Shown in pieces: positions 10,398 to 23,099 of a stretch of 64,000 nucleotides of DNA. Below the pieces are notes generated by a model, which did not search any database, was not told where the DNA came from, and saw only the letters and a list, made by a program, of their open reading frames with translations. The DNA is from Paracentrotus lividus (taxonomy: Eukaryota > Echinodermata > Echinoidea > Camarodonta > Echinidae), in contig CALNVZ010003435.1 of NCBI GenBank assembly GCA_940671915.1, positions 15,215,521 through 15,279,520 of the forward strand, given 5' to 3'. Numbering within the stretch: the stretch's first letter is position 1; each line of letters opens with the position of its first letter. The position numbers were made by a program, and so were the translations under genes.

Positions 10398-13300
10398 GTA
10401 AGTTTGGATTGTTTTTGTTTTTTAAAACTAGTATAAAAAGGGTGATTTACTTTATAAAGGAAAAAAAAGAAGATAGAAAAAATTACCACAGTCCATGTTG
10501 AACTGCACATACATGTAAAGGCAACTTTATTTTTAATCTCCATTGAGCAACCTTGTTTCTCTGTAACATGTATAATGTATTCATGTTAAGTAAATTATAC
10601 ATGTAGCACATGTAGTGAGAAATGCTCAAAAGATCTTGCTTGTAACATGTAATGTGATGTTACATTGTATATTGCTCAGTTTAAAGGAGAATTGTCCCTT
10701 TAAAGATAGTTAGCTTACTGTGGATACAGACAAATCAATTCAGCATGTCAGTGAAGATTTGGTAAAAATCAGATAAATATTAAGGAAGTTATGAGTATTT
10801 GAAAGTTGAGATCTCTGATGACATAGGAAATCTCCCATTGGCAATGCGGTGACCATGTGTGATGTCATACAGGGAGAACTCTCCATATGATGTACGCAAA
10901 AACTACTCAAAATGTCCCCTTTTCCTATTCTTATAATAGAACAGTTTTGTGGTCATGATTTATTATGTGTTTCATAATATTTACACAATGTACATGCCAT
11001 CACATAAAAAAATTAATTCTACCTTTAGAATTAAGGAAAAAGATGATTTTAGTAAAATGTGTACTTTATAATACTTCTCCCTGCATTACATCACACATCA
11101 TGGTCGTGTTGCCAATTGGAGGATCTCCATACCATATTAAAGTGATTTCTAATTGTAAAAATTCATATCTCTCTTAATCATTGCCTAATTTTTCTGAAAC
11201 TTTTACCACTATGTTTGTTTGGTTTATCTCCATTCATTGAAGCCAATTTTTCTGAAGGGTTCATTCCCCTTTAAGTTCTCTGGAATGTTACGAGTTGTAC
11301 ATGTAAAGATCTTGTCTCAATATCTTTTACAAAAGAATATACATGTATATTGATATCCACACGAGTTTACAATTTATTTTGACTTTTTATTTTGACAGTT
11401 TCGGAGACCAATTGGAACAACCTTTGAGATTTTGGTCCCTGTTGCCTGTGCAGCACTTCTGCTATTAGCAAGGTAAGTTACATTATTGCTTAATACTTTG
11501 ATCTTATTACTACATGTATATGATTACCTCAAGATATTAATTTATGCTTAAATACTGGTATTTTAGAAGTTGACACACAATTTAAAAAATATAACAAACA
11601 TGTGAATGTAAATGGAACAAATCGTCAATTTCAGTTGTATAGGTTCTACATGTACTTTATGTTGGTCTGAATGGTATTCTTTAATTATACATTGTATTCA
11701 TTTAAGCTTTAATGGTCCATTCCGCGTTACGTATGTTACACTTCAGAAAGGTTTTCCAAGTGCATTTCTAACCATATTTCTTTTGTAAAACCCCGTTTTC
11801 ATAAGGTTATGCATTTAAAATGGTTTTCTGTAATCACTCTTCAAGAAAAAACAGACAAAAGTAACTTGCCTTTCACAGACTTCGTGCAAGGAGGAGTTAA
11901 AGAGCGTTACGTGTGTTACATTCACACAGAAAAAAAAAATTAAACACCTTTCAGAAAAAGACAGATTTCTATAAAGTGTGTCATTGAAAAGAAGTTATTT
12001 TTTGATATGGCATGCATTAGTGTATCACAATTTCAGAACTAAAAGGATTTGGGTATTCATGACAAGGTATTTCAGTAATTGTTACGTAGGAAACCATCAA
12101 TATAGCATTGTTTTAACAAGAATTAATTATATTCTGGAAAACAAATATGTTTTCACTGTAAATACAAAATTCCTTCATTACAAGTTTTGGTTGCACTACA
12201 TGTATGATCAGTGCTGTGTTCCGTATGTTACACAAATAATACTTTTTTATTTGTAGAGGAAAAGAAAATACCCCTCAGATATCAGATTTCAAGTTAGAAT
12301 CCATGTTCTGCCATAGTGCAACAACAAAACATGTAAAACATATGTTCTCTTGTCTCAATTATCTCCTAAACTGTATAAGTGGTTATTTTCGCGGTGACTT
12401 TATTTTCACGAATTTTGCGAGTCACTCATTGCGAAAATTTCCACTTCAATACAAGGCTATTTATAGTAATGAAATTATCACCAAAATCGCGAAATTTTGC
12501 TCTCGCGAATTTCCCCAACTAGTCTAAAATCGCGAAAATATCTGTACGTGAAAATTTTGGCTTATACAGTATACGTAACATTACGTATGTTACACAATTC
12601 ACAATCTGGCTTTTGAGATAAGGTGACCACAAAATTGAGACATTTCATGGTTGTATTATGTTGGAACATGAATTCTAACTTTCTATCCGATATCTTGTGT
12701 TTCTGAGAGTTAAATTCTTTCTCCATCTAAAGAGATATTTTGTGAATTCAGACTTTATTACTCAGTAATCTGCAATAAATCATTAAGATTGGTCAATTTC
12801 CATGAAGTATGCAAATGTGTGTCCTTAAAAACATGTTGAAACTAATTTTAGTGCGTTATTACTGTAAATATCTGGTATGCCCAGCTAAAATTTATCCTTT
12901 GGAGCCCATATCTCCCTTTTTTGTATTCATGTAACATACATGTACGTAACATTATGTATGTTACACAATTTAAAAGGGATTTTGAGACCAGAGGAACCTA
13001 AATAGTATGATAATGTATTTCATTGTTGCATAATGTTGGAAGATGGATTCTAACTTTAAATCTGAGATCTCTTGTTTCTAGGAGGAACATTTTTTCCCCC
13101 AAAAATAAAAATGTTTCATTTACATATATATATCGTCGGCTTGGAGCCAGAAGGGCGCTATTGCAGATCAAGGATGTTCCGTTTGGAGCCATAAGGGCGC
13201 TATTACCATTGACTTTGTACAGTAATAGCGCCCTTCTGGCTCTCAACGGAACATCTATAAGATGCAATAACGCCCTTATGGCTCCCAACAGACGATATGT

Positions 13301-16300
13301 ACATGTATGTTACACAGCAATTTGACCAAAGTGCAACCCCTTAAAAAAAAAAGCAACATGCACTTTGAGGTCGCAAAGTGCATGTTTTCCAAAAGTACGG
13401 GACTTAAATGCATCAAAACTTGTTCACTGAAGTACAATGTATAGTAAGGGTGATAATAAATAATGATAATTTAATATAATTACTTGTTTTCTTCTTTGTT
13501 GAGTGACCTTGTGGTCTACTGGCCTCCTACAGCTAAATAATACCAGTGCATGAAATGTTGATATCGTTTCTTGACAGTCTGGATACCATACATGAAGAAA
13601 ATACCCAATTTAGCCAATAAAAACAAAATTTAATTTTCATGACCCAGGACCACTTTGCGTGAAATGGACCTAATGATGATTTTTGTAAAAGAAAACAACT
13701 CGCAGTTTAAATGGACGTATTGCTCATAGAAGAGTGACTGGTGTAATACTATTCAGTACACTACATGTAGCTGGCATATAATGTGATTGTATTCACATCA
13801 AATCTATTAAAGTCTCATATTACGTAATCAGAGAAATTAGAACAAAATCTGACTGATAAGAAAGTTACATGTAGGCCAATAGATATGATTTCCCCCTTCT
13901 TTTTGTACACTATGGTAGGGGTATCATACTTGTAGTTCCATACATTTTGTACAGAATTTCATTCTTTATTTTCTTGAAGGATGTTGTTTTCAAACACTTG
14001 ATAATATGGTTCAGCATATACTTGTATTTGGGAAACGAAAATGATGTAAATTTCAGCAATATATAAGGTTTCATTGTTTGTTAAATACAACTATATGACG
14101 AGTTGTCCATAATGCCATCAATAGCTATGTAATTAGTGTTAATTTTCTGTTTAAAATCTCATAAAGTCCCAGCTTTTGATGTATTCTGTTATTTTGTTAA
14201 AATAATTCAGTGATCCATTTTATTCTGTTTTAGCTTTGGTTTTAAATGACTTCTCATTTTTGTCCCCGCCGAACGAGTTCGAGCAGGGGACTATGAAACG
14301 GGCTCCGTACGTGTGTATGTGTGTGTGTCCGTCCATCCATCCGTGCGTCCGTGCGTCCGTATGTGATCAAAATCTTCAATTTGCTACTCCTTCGCCATTT
14401 TTCATCCGATTTCGATTCCGTTTGCTTTATATGATAGCACTAGGTGATAGCTACAAAACTTCTTCACAGAATTTTGACCTTTGACCTTGACCCTGATTTT
14501 TGACCTATAATGTTAATTGCTACAAAATGCTACTCCTTCGCCATTTTTCATCCGATTTCGATTCTGTTTGCTTTATGTGTATAGCACTAGGTGAGGACTA
14601 CAAAACTTATTCACGGACTTTTGACCCCTTTGACCTTTGACCTTGATTTTTGACCTATATTGTTAATTGGCTAAAAAATGCTACTCCTTCGCCATTTTTC
14701 ATCCGATTTCGATTCCGTTTGCATTATGTGATAGCACTAGGTGAGGACTACAAAACTTCTTCGCGGAATTTTGACTTTTGACCCCTTTGACCTTGACTTT
14801 TACTTATATTGTACATTGGCTACAAAATGCTACTCCTTCACCATTTTTCATCCGATTTCGATTCCGCTTGCTCTTATGTGATAGCACTAGGTGAGGACTA
14901 CAAAACTTCTTCACGGAATTTTGACTTTTGACCCCTTTGACCTTTGACCTTGATTTTTGACCTATATTGTTAATTGGCTAAAAAATGCTACTCCTTCGCC
15001 ATTTTTCATCCGATTTCGATTTCCGTTTGCATTATGTGATAGCACTAGGTGAGGACTACTAAACTCTTTGCGGAATTTTGACTTTTGACCCCTTTGACCT
15101 TTGACCTTGACTTTTACTTTTATTGTACATTGGCTACAAAATGCTACTCTTCACCATTTTTCATCCGATTTAGATTCCGCTTGCTTTATGTGATAGCACT
15201 AGGTGAGGACTACACAAACTTCTTCACGGAATTTTGACTTTTGACCCCTTTGACCTTTGACCTTGATTTTTACTTATATTGTACATTCGCTACAAAATGC
15301 TACTCCTTCACCATTTTTCATCCAATTTGATTCCGCTTGCTTTATGTGATAGCACTAGGTGATGGCTACAAAACTTCTTCACAGAATTTTGACCTTGACC
15401 TTTGACCTGGATTTTTGACCTATATTGTTAATTGGCTACCAATCCTACTCCTTCGCCATTTTTCATCCGATTTCGATTCTGTTTGCTTTATGTGATAGCA
15501 CTAGCTGAGGACTACAAAACTTCTTCACAGAATTTTGACTTTTGACCCATTTGACCTTTGACCTTGACTTTGACCTATAATGTACATTGGCTACAAAATG
15601 CTACTTCTTCGCCATTTTTTACCCGATTTTCGATTCCGTTTGCCTTATGTGATAGCACTAATCGTGATATAATGGGAATTTTACATTATCGGCGGGGACA
15701 TATATTGCGCATTGTTTTTGTTTTTTTTATTATTATTACTTTTTTTTTGTACAACACCTGTATTTGCGCAGAAAATTTTCTATTCAAACATGCAGGATCA
15801 AGTCATGAAAGATTATAAAAATGAAATGTAAATAGAAACCTAAACTTTATGAAGCCTCAAAATGCAGCTCATTTGATATAATTTTGTTATAAAGTGATTT
15901 TTTTTTTTCATGGCATACAGCATGATATTCAGGGGAAAAATGTATGGTTTCTAAAAGTGTATGTATTCTGAAGATATTGGAAAAAAAAGAAAACCTTGGC
16001 TGGATTTTCAAGCATAAACGTATTTTCTTTCACCTGAAAAGAAAATCTGTCTTTTATTTAATTTCTATGGTTGGCAAATCTTATTTCATATTTTGCAAAG
16101 AATATTTGTCATGTTGAAAAAAGAAAGAAAAGACAAATAGAAAAACAAGTGTGAAATTATTGATTATATGGTGAGATAGTGGTTGATTGTGGCATTATAC
16201 ATTAGTGTAGAATTACTTTTTATTGAGTCTAAATATCCTTCAATATCAATGGGTAGTAGTTCAGGGACAGAGTAGATTTCAATTAACAGATATCCTGAAA

Positions 16301-19300
16301 CAATCTCTTTTGAAATGCTTTTGACAGAAAAATCGGAGCAAGAGAATCATAGGGATATCCAAATGTGCCTTTAAATTATTCAATATACATGTAAATTGAT
16401 AATTGTTTTAATTGATGTACACATTGGAAATATATTTCTCTTTTTGTTTTTCCATTTGTTGTTGAGCAATTTCAGCTACCGGGGCTTTCCCCTTTTCTGA
16501 GGACTCTATTTATATACAAATGTATAGCACAGAATTTTACATTTTACCTTAACCAACCTATCCAAACAAATTTTAAGTAGAAAAGCTCAATTGAACTTTT
16601 TCTAAATACAATATTTGCATCCTAGTGTATTTAAAGATAAAAGTCTTATTTTTTCCACATCCCACCATGCACATGCATTGCAATCGAGATTAAGTTTAAT
16701 ATGAGTGGATCTGCTCTGCCTGTTTGGAAGTTAACAATTTTTCATTTTAATTTCTACTTTTTATAATATCTATGCCAAAACCTTCTGTCACAGGCATAAT
16801 TGCTGTTATGTTCAGGATGATATAAATATTTTTTCCCTACGAATTGAATATTCTATAAATTGCCCATTAAATACAATGTAATTTTAGTTGAGCATGGCAG
16901 CAGTGTTTATCTATGGTACCTGTTTGCTTTGATTAAATTAAGTAATATTGCACATTGTTATGTTGACATAATATACAAATGTATTACCATTTTTTAACAC
17001 CACAGTATCAGAATGATACTTATAAATTTAGGTAAATCAGGGAACCTGAGTTTATGATAGAGATCTATACAAATGTACGTTCTTCTTTTGTGGGATGTCA
17101 ATCTACATGTACATTAATGTCTTTAAAACTTGTGAATTATACCAACTCTTTATCATGATAGCATCATTTGTTCAAATTAATGCATAAAAGTTTATTTATA
17201 AGCCAAAATGTCTCTTTTTTTTCTTCTTAATTCCTTTGCAGAGCCCTGATCAAAATTGAGGAGAAATGTTTCAGTAAGTAATCAGGTTAATGCTATAGAT
17301 GTTCATGTATTCATCATTCGTACCTGAAAATTATTGATTTATTTTTGCTTTATAAATTCTCTTTCTTTGTAGGCTACTTGTATATTTAAGTAATGGATTT
17401 AACAAATTATCTGAAATAGGAGCTCCAATTTCATATGAAAATTGAAACAAAATTGAATTTGGTAAACTATTGCAACACAAATAATGTCTTGATATTTTGA
17501 TTTCCATTGATGAATATGTAAACAATGAAAGGTGGCAATTCTTACACTGTAATACTGTGATTACAATGTTTTACCTTATATTTTGTTCAGCTACATTTGA
17601 GGAAGAGTTTGTGGATTTTGGCCATGGATTCAGTACGGATGACCTGAGTGTAATACAAGGATGTCTTATCAATGGCACATCATGTCCAGCTATTGCTTTC
17701 TATCCCAACAACTCTGTCAGTAAGTACATTTTTATTTTTATTTCAAGTGATGTCTCTGAAAATTTCCATCGGTGCAGATAGTTGAATTGTTATATTCTAT
17801 GAAGTAAAAACAAATAATGTAAAATCATTAAATAGATATATTTTAAATGATAAGTCATTCAATTACATGTACATGTGAGAGCAAACTATTCAGGTGTGAT
17901 AATATTTAGTTCTATGCAAATTAGATACAGAAAAGACAACTATATTAATACAAATCCTAATGTTGACATGTAAAAACAGTATAATTTTTACAAGATATTC
18001 TAGTAAAATTTTGGACTGCTTTTGACAATTTGGGGTTGGTTACAATGAGCGCCAACCAGACTTTGTAACATATGTACTTATAAATTCTACAAGAGCAACC
18101 TAAGATTCCCATATATCTCTAGTCTATCATAATCATACAAAATCGACATGTAACTATTTTTTTTCTTCTGGATTCTTTTGTTTCCTGTTTTATGCAAGAC
18201 AACTGCTCACACCGTACCCTACTTTTGGTATTTTTGCTATTCATTCATGCTTCTCCAACCATGCAATTTGTCTCGTGACCAAAATTTGAGTGATATAACC
18301 AAAGTTCAGTCACCGGACATGGCATGATCAATCGTATGACATTGCTCCTTCAATCACAAATACTTCCATTCTTGTAAAATCTAGTAGACAGTTATTATTC
18401 ATCATTATTTTGTGTCAGGTGACACATGATTATAAATGTAGTAGTATTGAAAGGGCATATTGATGAGGGGTACCATCAGAATTGTGGGGCAAGCACAACA
18501 AATCATACCAAGTTGTGATAAAATCTACTTTTTCCACTACAACGATGATTGATTTTATATAATTTCTAATTAATTATTAATCATGATATATTTAATTTAA
18601 TGAAAGATGTGGCTTGTGCTGAACAGAATTACTTTATTTTTCACCACATGAAATAGTTTTGCCATCCAATTATAAACATTGGATATTGTATGTACATGTA
18701 ATTGACATCCTGATTGTCATGTCTTTTCTGTATGTCTGTCTCTCTCTCTCTCTGTAGTGCTTTTTTGCTCTCTTTACTGATTCCATAACATTTGCTTTTG
18801 CAAAAATTGCTCCACGTTGGATTCTATACAATAAATGAATTATACTTGAACATTTTACCCTACCCCAAACAGAAATTGCAAACCTGAAGAAATAGAAAAA
18901 ATGAAGCCCTGACCAAATAGAAAAAAATAAAACTCTTGATGAAATATAAAAGATAAAGCCCAGAGAGAATGTTGTGTCACCCCTCTACTTTCTGTCCCAG
19001 CTATTATCACTGCCACTACCCCTTGAATCAATATTATAATTCTAAAAACGTTGATGACATCTGAGATGTCGTTGCTTGGCACCATCACATACCTCTACAC
19101 ATTACTCAGCTTTGTTTGAATAAGTTTACGAGAGATGCAGTTTTGTGTTTGTTCAGGACTCAAGACATCAAACTTCCTAAGATATTAAAGATGGGAGCAA
19201 CATCATGCTGGATATTAATTTTAATACTTAATTGTTGTATATATGCCATCTTTGCAATGAGATTCAGAAATGAAACCCTTTGGCCCGAATTCATGAATGC

Positions 19301-19758
19301 AAGTACATGTACACGTATGTAACTTTAACCCGGGCTTAAATTATCCACTGTTTTCCATTGTGCGCTGTTTAACATGGCACACTGTGGAAAACAATGGACA
19401 ATTTTAGCCCCGTGCAAAATGGATTCTTTCCTTTTTGTTCAACTCTGTGAGTCTATTTAGCTCACATAAGCTTTCTTTGTAAGCCAGTGACATGGTTGAT
19501 CTTCAGTTATCAAAATGAAAGGACATTGAACAACATTAGAGATTTCCAGAACTAAATTTTCTTTTTCTTTACAAAATATAATCAATCAAAACACAACTTG
19601 TACATCCAGGTGTCTTGCTTTTCCAATATAAAGCTCACTGTTTATCATGAATTTGTTGTTTTATTTATCATTTCTTTCTTTACTTATTTCATTATTTAAT
19701 TTATTCATCTTTTTTTTTTATTATTAACATTTTGTTATCATCATTATCATTATTATTA

Positions 19759-19818
<60 letters not shown>

Positions 19819-22800
19819 GGGGGGGAGGGAATTAAATGATTTATTATTGTACAGGCCTAATTGTAATGATTTTTGCCCACTGATTGTGTCCATGTAAACA
19901 CATTAAAACAAGATAATTATGCATTCATCTAATATTAAATTAACCTTTACAATTTTGTATGTGCCCAGAGAGCTTTCCCTTTACATGAGTTGTGTTGCTA
20001 TGGCAAATATTCCTTCACAATACTGAAGTCCAACCACAATTAAATTTATCACGGCTTAGACTTTTTTTGTACCAGTTATACCTACATGAGAGGTTGCCAT
20101 GGCAATGAAATACTGTGATTACAATCTGAACCAAACCAATTTTTCATCTAGTCTTTTGAGTATATTTTTGTCCTTCATTATATAATCATAAGGTTGCAGA
20201 CAGAATTTTCATTATTACGCCTGGCAGGTATCATTTTGCGCCCTTGCTACATGTACATGTGTAGATATTAAAAAAGAATAATTTGTTGTAATTTGTTGGC
20301 CACACCTTGTACTGTGCATTGAGGTGACAAGTCTGTTCACTGTTGTGAAATTGCTCAGTGGAAATGAAAAGATAATAATTAATTTTCAGGTTGATAGTTC
20401 CTTGCTGCTGCATTCTTGGCTTTTGCTATGTACCCTGATATACATGTACATGGCCACCTTGTTGATATATAGTGTAAATAGTGAAAATAATAATCGCAAT
20501 AATCATACATGTAGCAACTAATTTGTTCATATAATATAACAAAAAAGTAATACATGTATTAAAGAGACATTACATTTATTCAACTTTTTTTTTTAAAGAG
20601 AAAACCTGAAATGTACAAGTACTCTGTTATTAAAAAGTGTATGGAATTTTTTAGATAACCAACTAAATTAAGAAAAGAAAAGAATGCATTTTCCTAATAT
20701 TGCAACTATTTTAATCTGAGATATTTGTAGAAATAAAGGATTTCATTTAAAAGCAAATAATAGATTTTTGTTTACCATTTTTCATGTACATAAAGTACTT
20801 GAGCAAATAGTTTTTTTTTCAAATGCATGCATACATTGTAACAGAATTAGAAGATATGTATTTACCCTCTTTGTGTATGAATGTAAAAGCTACCAAACCT
20901 AAATGTGTATGCATGTTTGACATTGCTCAGATATTGCGTGTTAGTGCTTAAAGCGATATACTCGTACAATCTAATGTTATTGAAGTCACGGTGTTAAAAG
21001 TGATATACTTTTACAGTACATCTAATGTTATTGAAGTCACTAAGCGCCCACAGTTTATAAGGCTAATCCTCATTGCAATGATTATGGTGGACACAATGGG
21101 AGTTGGGTGTATTGATCAAAAGCACTCTCACAACCAGGTCGTACACATGCCATCCAGCCATGGCTCAATATAATAATAAAAAGATGTTATGTAATCACCC
21201 TAAGAGCACTTTGTCTGTGCGCAAACCAGTTAACTCAAGGGAACAGTTTCTTCAATACATGTATGATAGGACCTTATGTTTTTCTGAAAATGGAATAATT
21301 ATATTTCAATCAAATTTGTTCTTTAGTCAGAGATGCAAAAACCACATTAATTGGCTGTGAAAATGAAAAATATGTACATGTACATGCACATATGAATATG
21401 ACATTAAGTATTGATCACTCTTTATCTCTCTCTCTCTCTCTCTCTCTCCCCCTTTCCCTCGCCCTCTCACTGTCTCCCCCTTTCCCTCGCCCTCTCTCTT
21501 TCTCTCGCTTCCATTCTATTGCTTGAAAATATATTCCATGTACATTTAATATGTTATAATCTAAATTTGCTTGTCTATTTGGGCTAAAGTTCACATTTCT
21601 TGGCTATACATTGTATATGTTTGAATCTACAAATATAGGAGAAATGCTGTATGGTATCAAGACAGTTATATATTACTTTATATTCATGAAATAAAAAGTA
21701 ATGCCCAGGAGGCTACATCAAATTATTGTGTAGTACTGTATTCAATGTGTAGGGGGATCTGAAAATGAAAAGATACAATCATGTTCATGTTTTCAGTCTT
21801 CATTTTATTCCCATTAATAAACTGATAATCTGTCTCATATTTTTAATATTTAAATTAATTACAGTTGCAATTTATCGCTTGCTTTTTAACCAGATCAGTT
21901 CTTGTCAATAATGGTGAATGATGTATTTTGTTTTACCTCATCCTCTCCCTCTCTCACTATGCAGTTAGATATAACCTTTAAAAGATGCTATCTGCTATTC
22001 ATGTGCCCATCATATTACTGAATTACGGTAGCTTCTTTGCTGGATAAGTAGATAAAATAGCATGTTCACTATGCCTAATTTGTCATTTAATGGCGACATA
22101 TCTGATAGTCATCAATTACTAAGGCAACCTTGCTCTGGCAGTTTGATTTTTAAAAAAAGAAGCAAATCTGGAATGTAAAAGGATAACAGCCAATCTGTTT
22201 AATGGAAGGAAAAGCAAATAGTTCATTGATTTTGCATTTAAGGCTAAAAGAGACAACTTGAATTACAAATGGTGTCAAGGCATAATTTTGGTTCATTCTT
22301 TTCATAAAACAATCAATGTTTTGGAAATTCATGAATTTGGGAAAATGTACATGTATAATGTTTGTACATCTTAGTTAAGTTGTATTTATTTCTTCCAATG
22401 AAATCAGTGCTCAAAACATTAAAAGAATATACTTTGAGTTTGACAGTAGTAGAATTCTTGTAATTACTTGAAGATGAGGTGCACATTTTAGAATAATTGT
22501 CTACATGTTTCTTCATACATGTTGTACCCGTATGTAAGATATACATGTATAAACATAAGAAAGGAAGGCTGTAGTATTATTATGAACAAGAAATTTGGAA
22601 ATTGACATGTTGCATTATACCACAGTCAATGTGACAGTTATAAACCCATTTCCAAACATCCTGCAAAATTTCCATTCACATAAATCTAATTTGTTTGTTT
22701 TGCCCGAACACAAAGAGTTACAAACAAGTACGTTCGTTTCAGGAGTTTCGACTCAACCATTATCATTTATGCCATGTATCACTATTAGTAAGTGCTGGTT

Positions 22801-23068
22801 TTAAAACTCTTGAATAATGGATGTATGGAGTGAAGCAGCTAGCTGACAATCTGGAATAGATCATACATGTACATTGTACATTTAGTATATCACATTATGA
22901 GGCATACAATAATGTTTCTATTTTTGGGTAATATCTGCTTAGTAGACAAAGAATTTGTCGATGTTTATGATAGAATACGTAACATCAAATTCTCATTTTC
23001 TACACACACAAGGTGAACATTAAGTTATATATCTATTTAAATTTGTCCTATACAAATTAATGAAATTT

Positions 23069-23099
<31 letters not shown>

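Larger units (their letters stand above)
11714..13670 (+). mobile_element. ~2-kb element carrying CGTATGTTACAC motifs
   Basis: Imperfect terminal repeats, GGTCCATTCCGCG at 11714 and GCGTGAAATGGACC ending 13670, with TAAT directly outside both ends. The word CGTTACGTATGTTACAC or a variant occurs near 11724, 11904, 12217, 12580, 12950 and 13299. Two smaller MITEs (12371-12569 and 13124-13306) are nested inside. No convincing ORF. It lies in ABCA intron 2. Confidence 0.65.
17720..22742. other. ABCA intron 4, proximal part
   Basis: About 5 kb with no confident coding sequence. It holds a small hairpin (19329-19412), a poly-T run (19762-19817) and a (CT)n tract (21421-21448). ACATGTAC words are frequent. 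Confidence 0.6.

Noticed and set aside
12998-13325. Two ~100-residue overlapping ORFs on opposite strands
   Set aside because: Produced by the four-unit palindromic MITE at 13124-13306; both strands are open because the arms mirror each other.
14383-15620. Coding tandem repeat protein from the 150-bp units
   Set aside because: Unit lengths vary by amounts not divisible by three and no frame stays open across units.
19116-19322. 68-residue hydrophobic ORF, considered as an extra ABCA exon
   Set aside because: Lies in intron 4 without suitable splice sites or phase, and exons 4 and 5 already join in phase.
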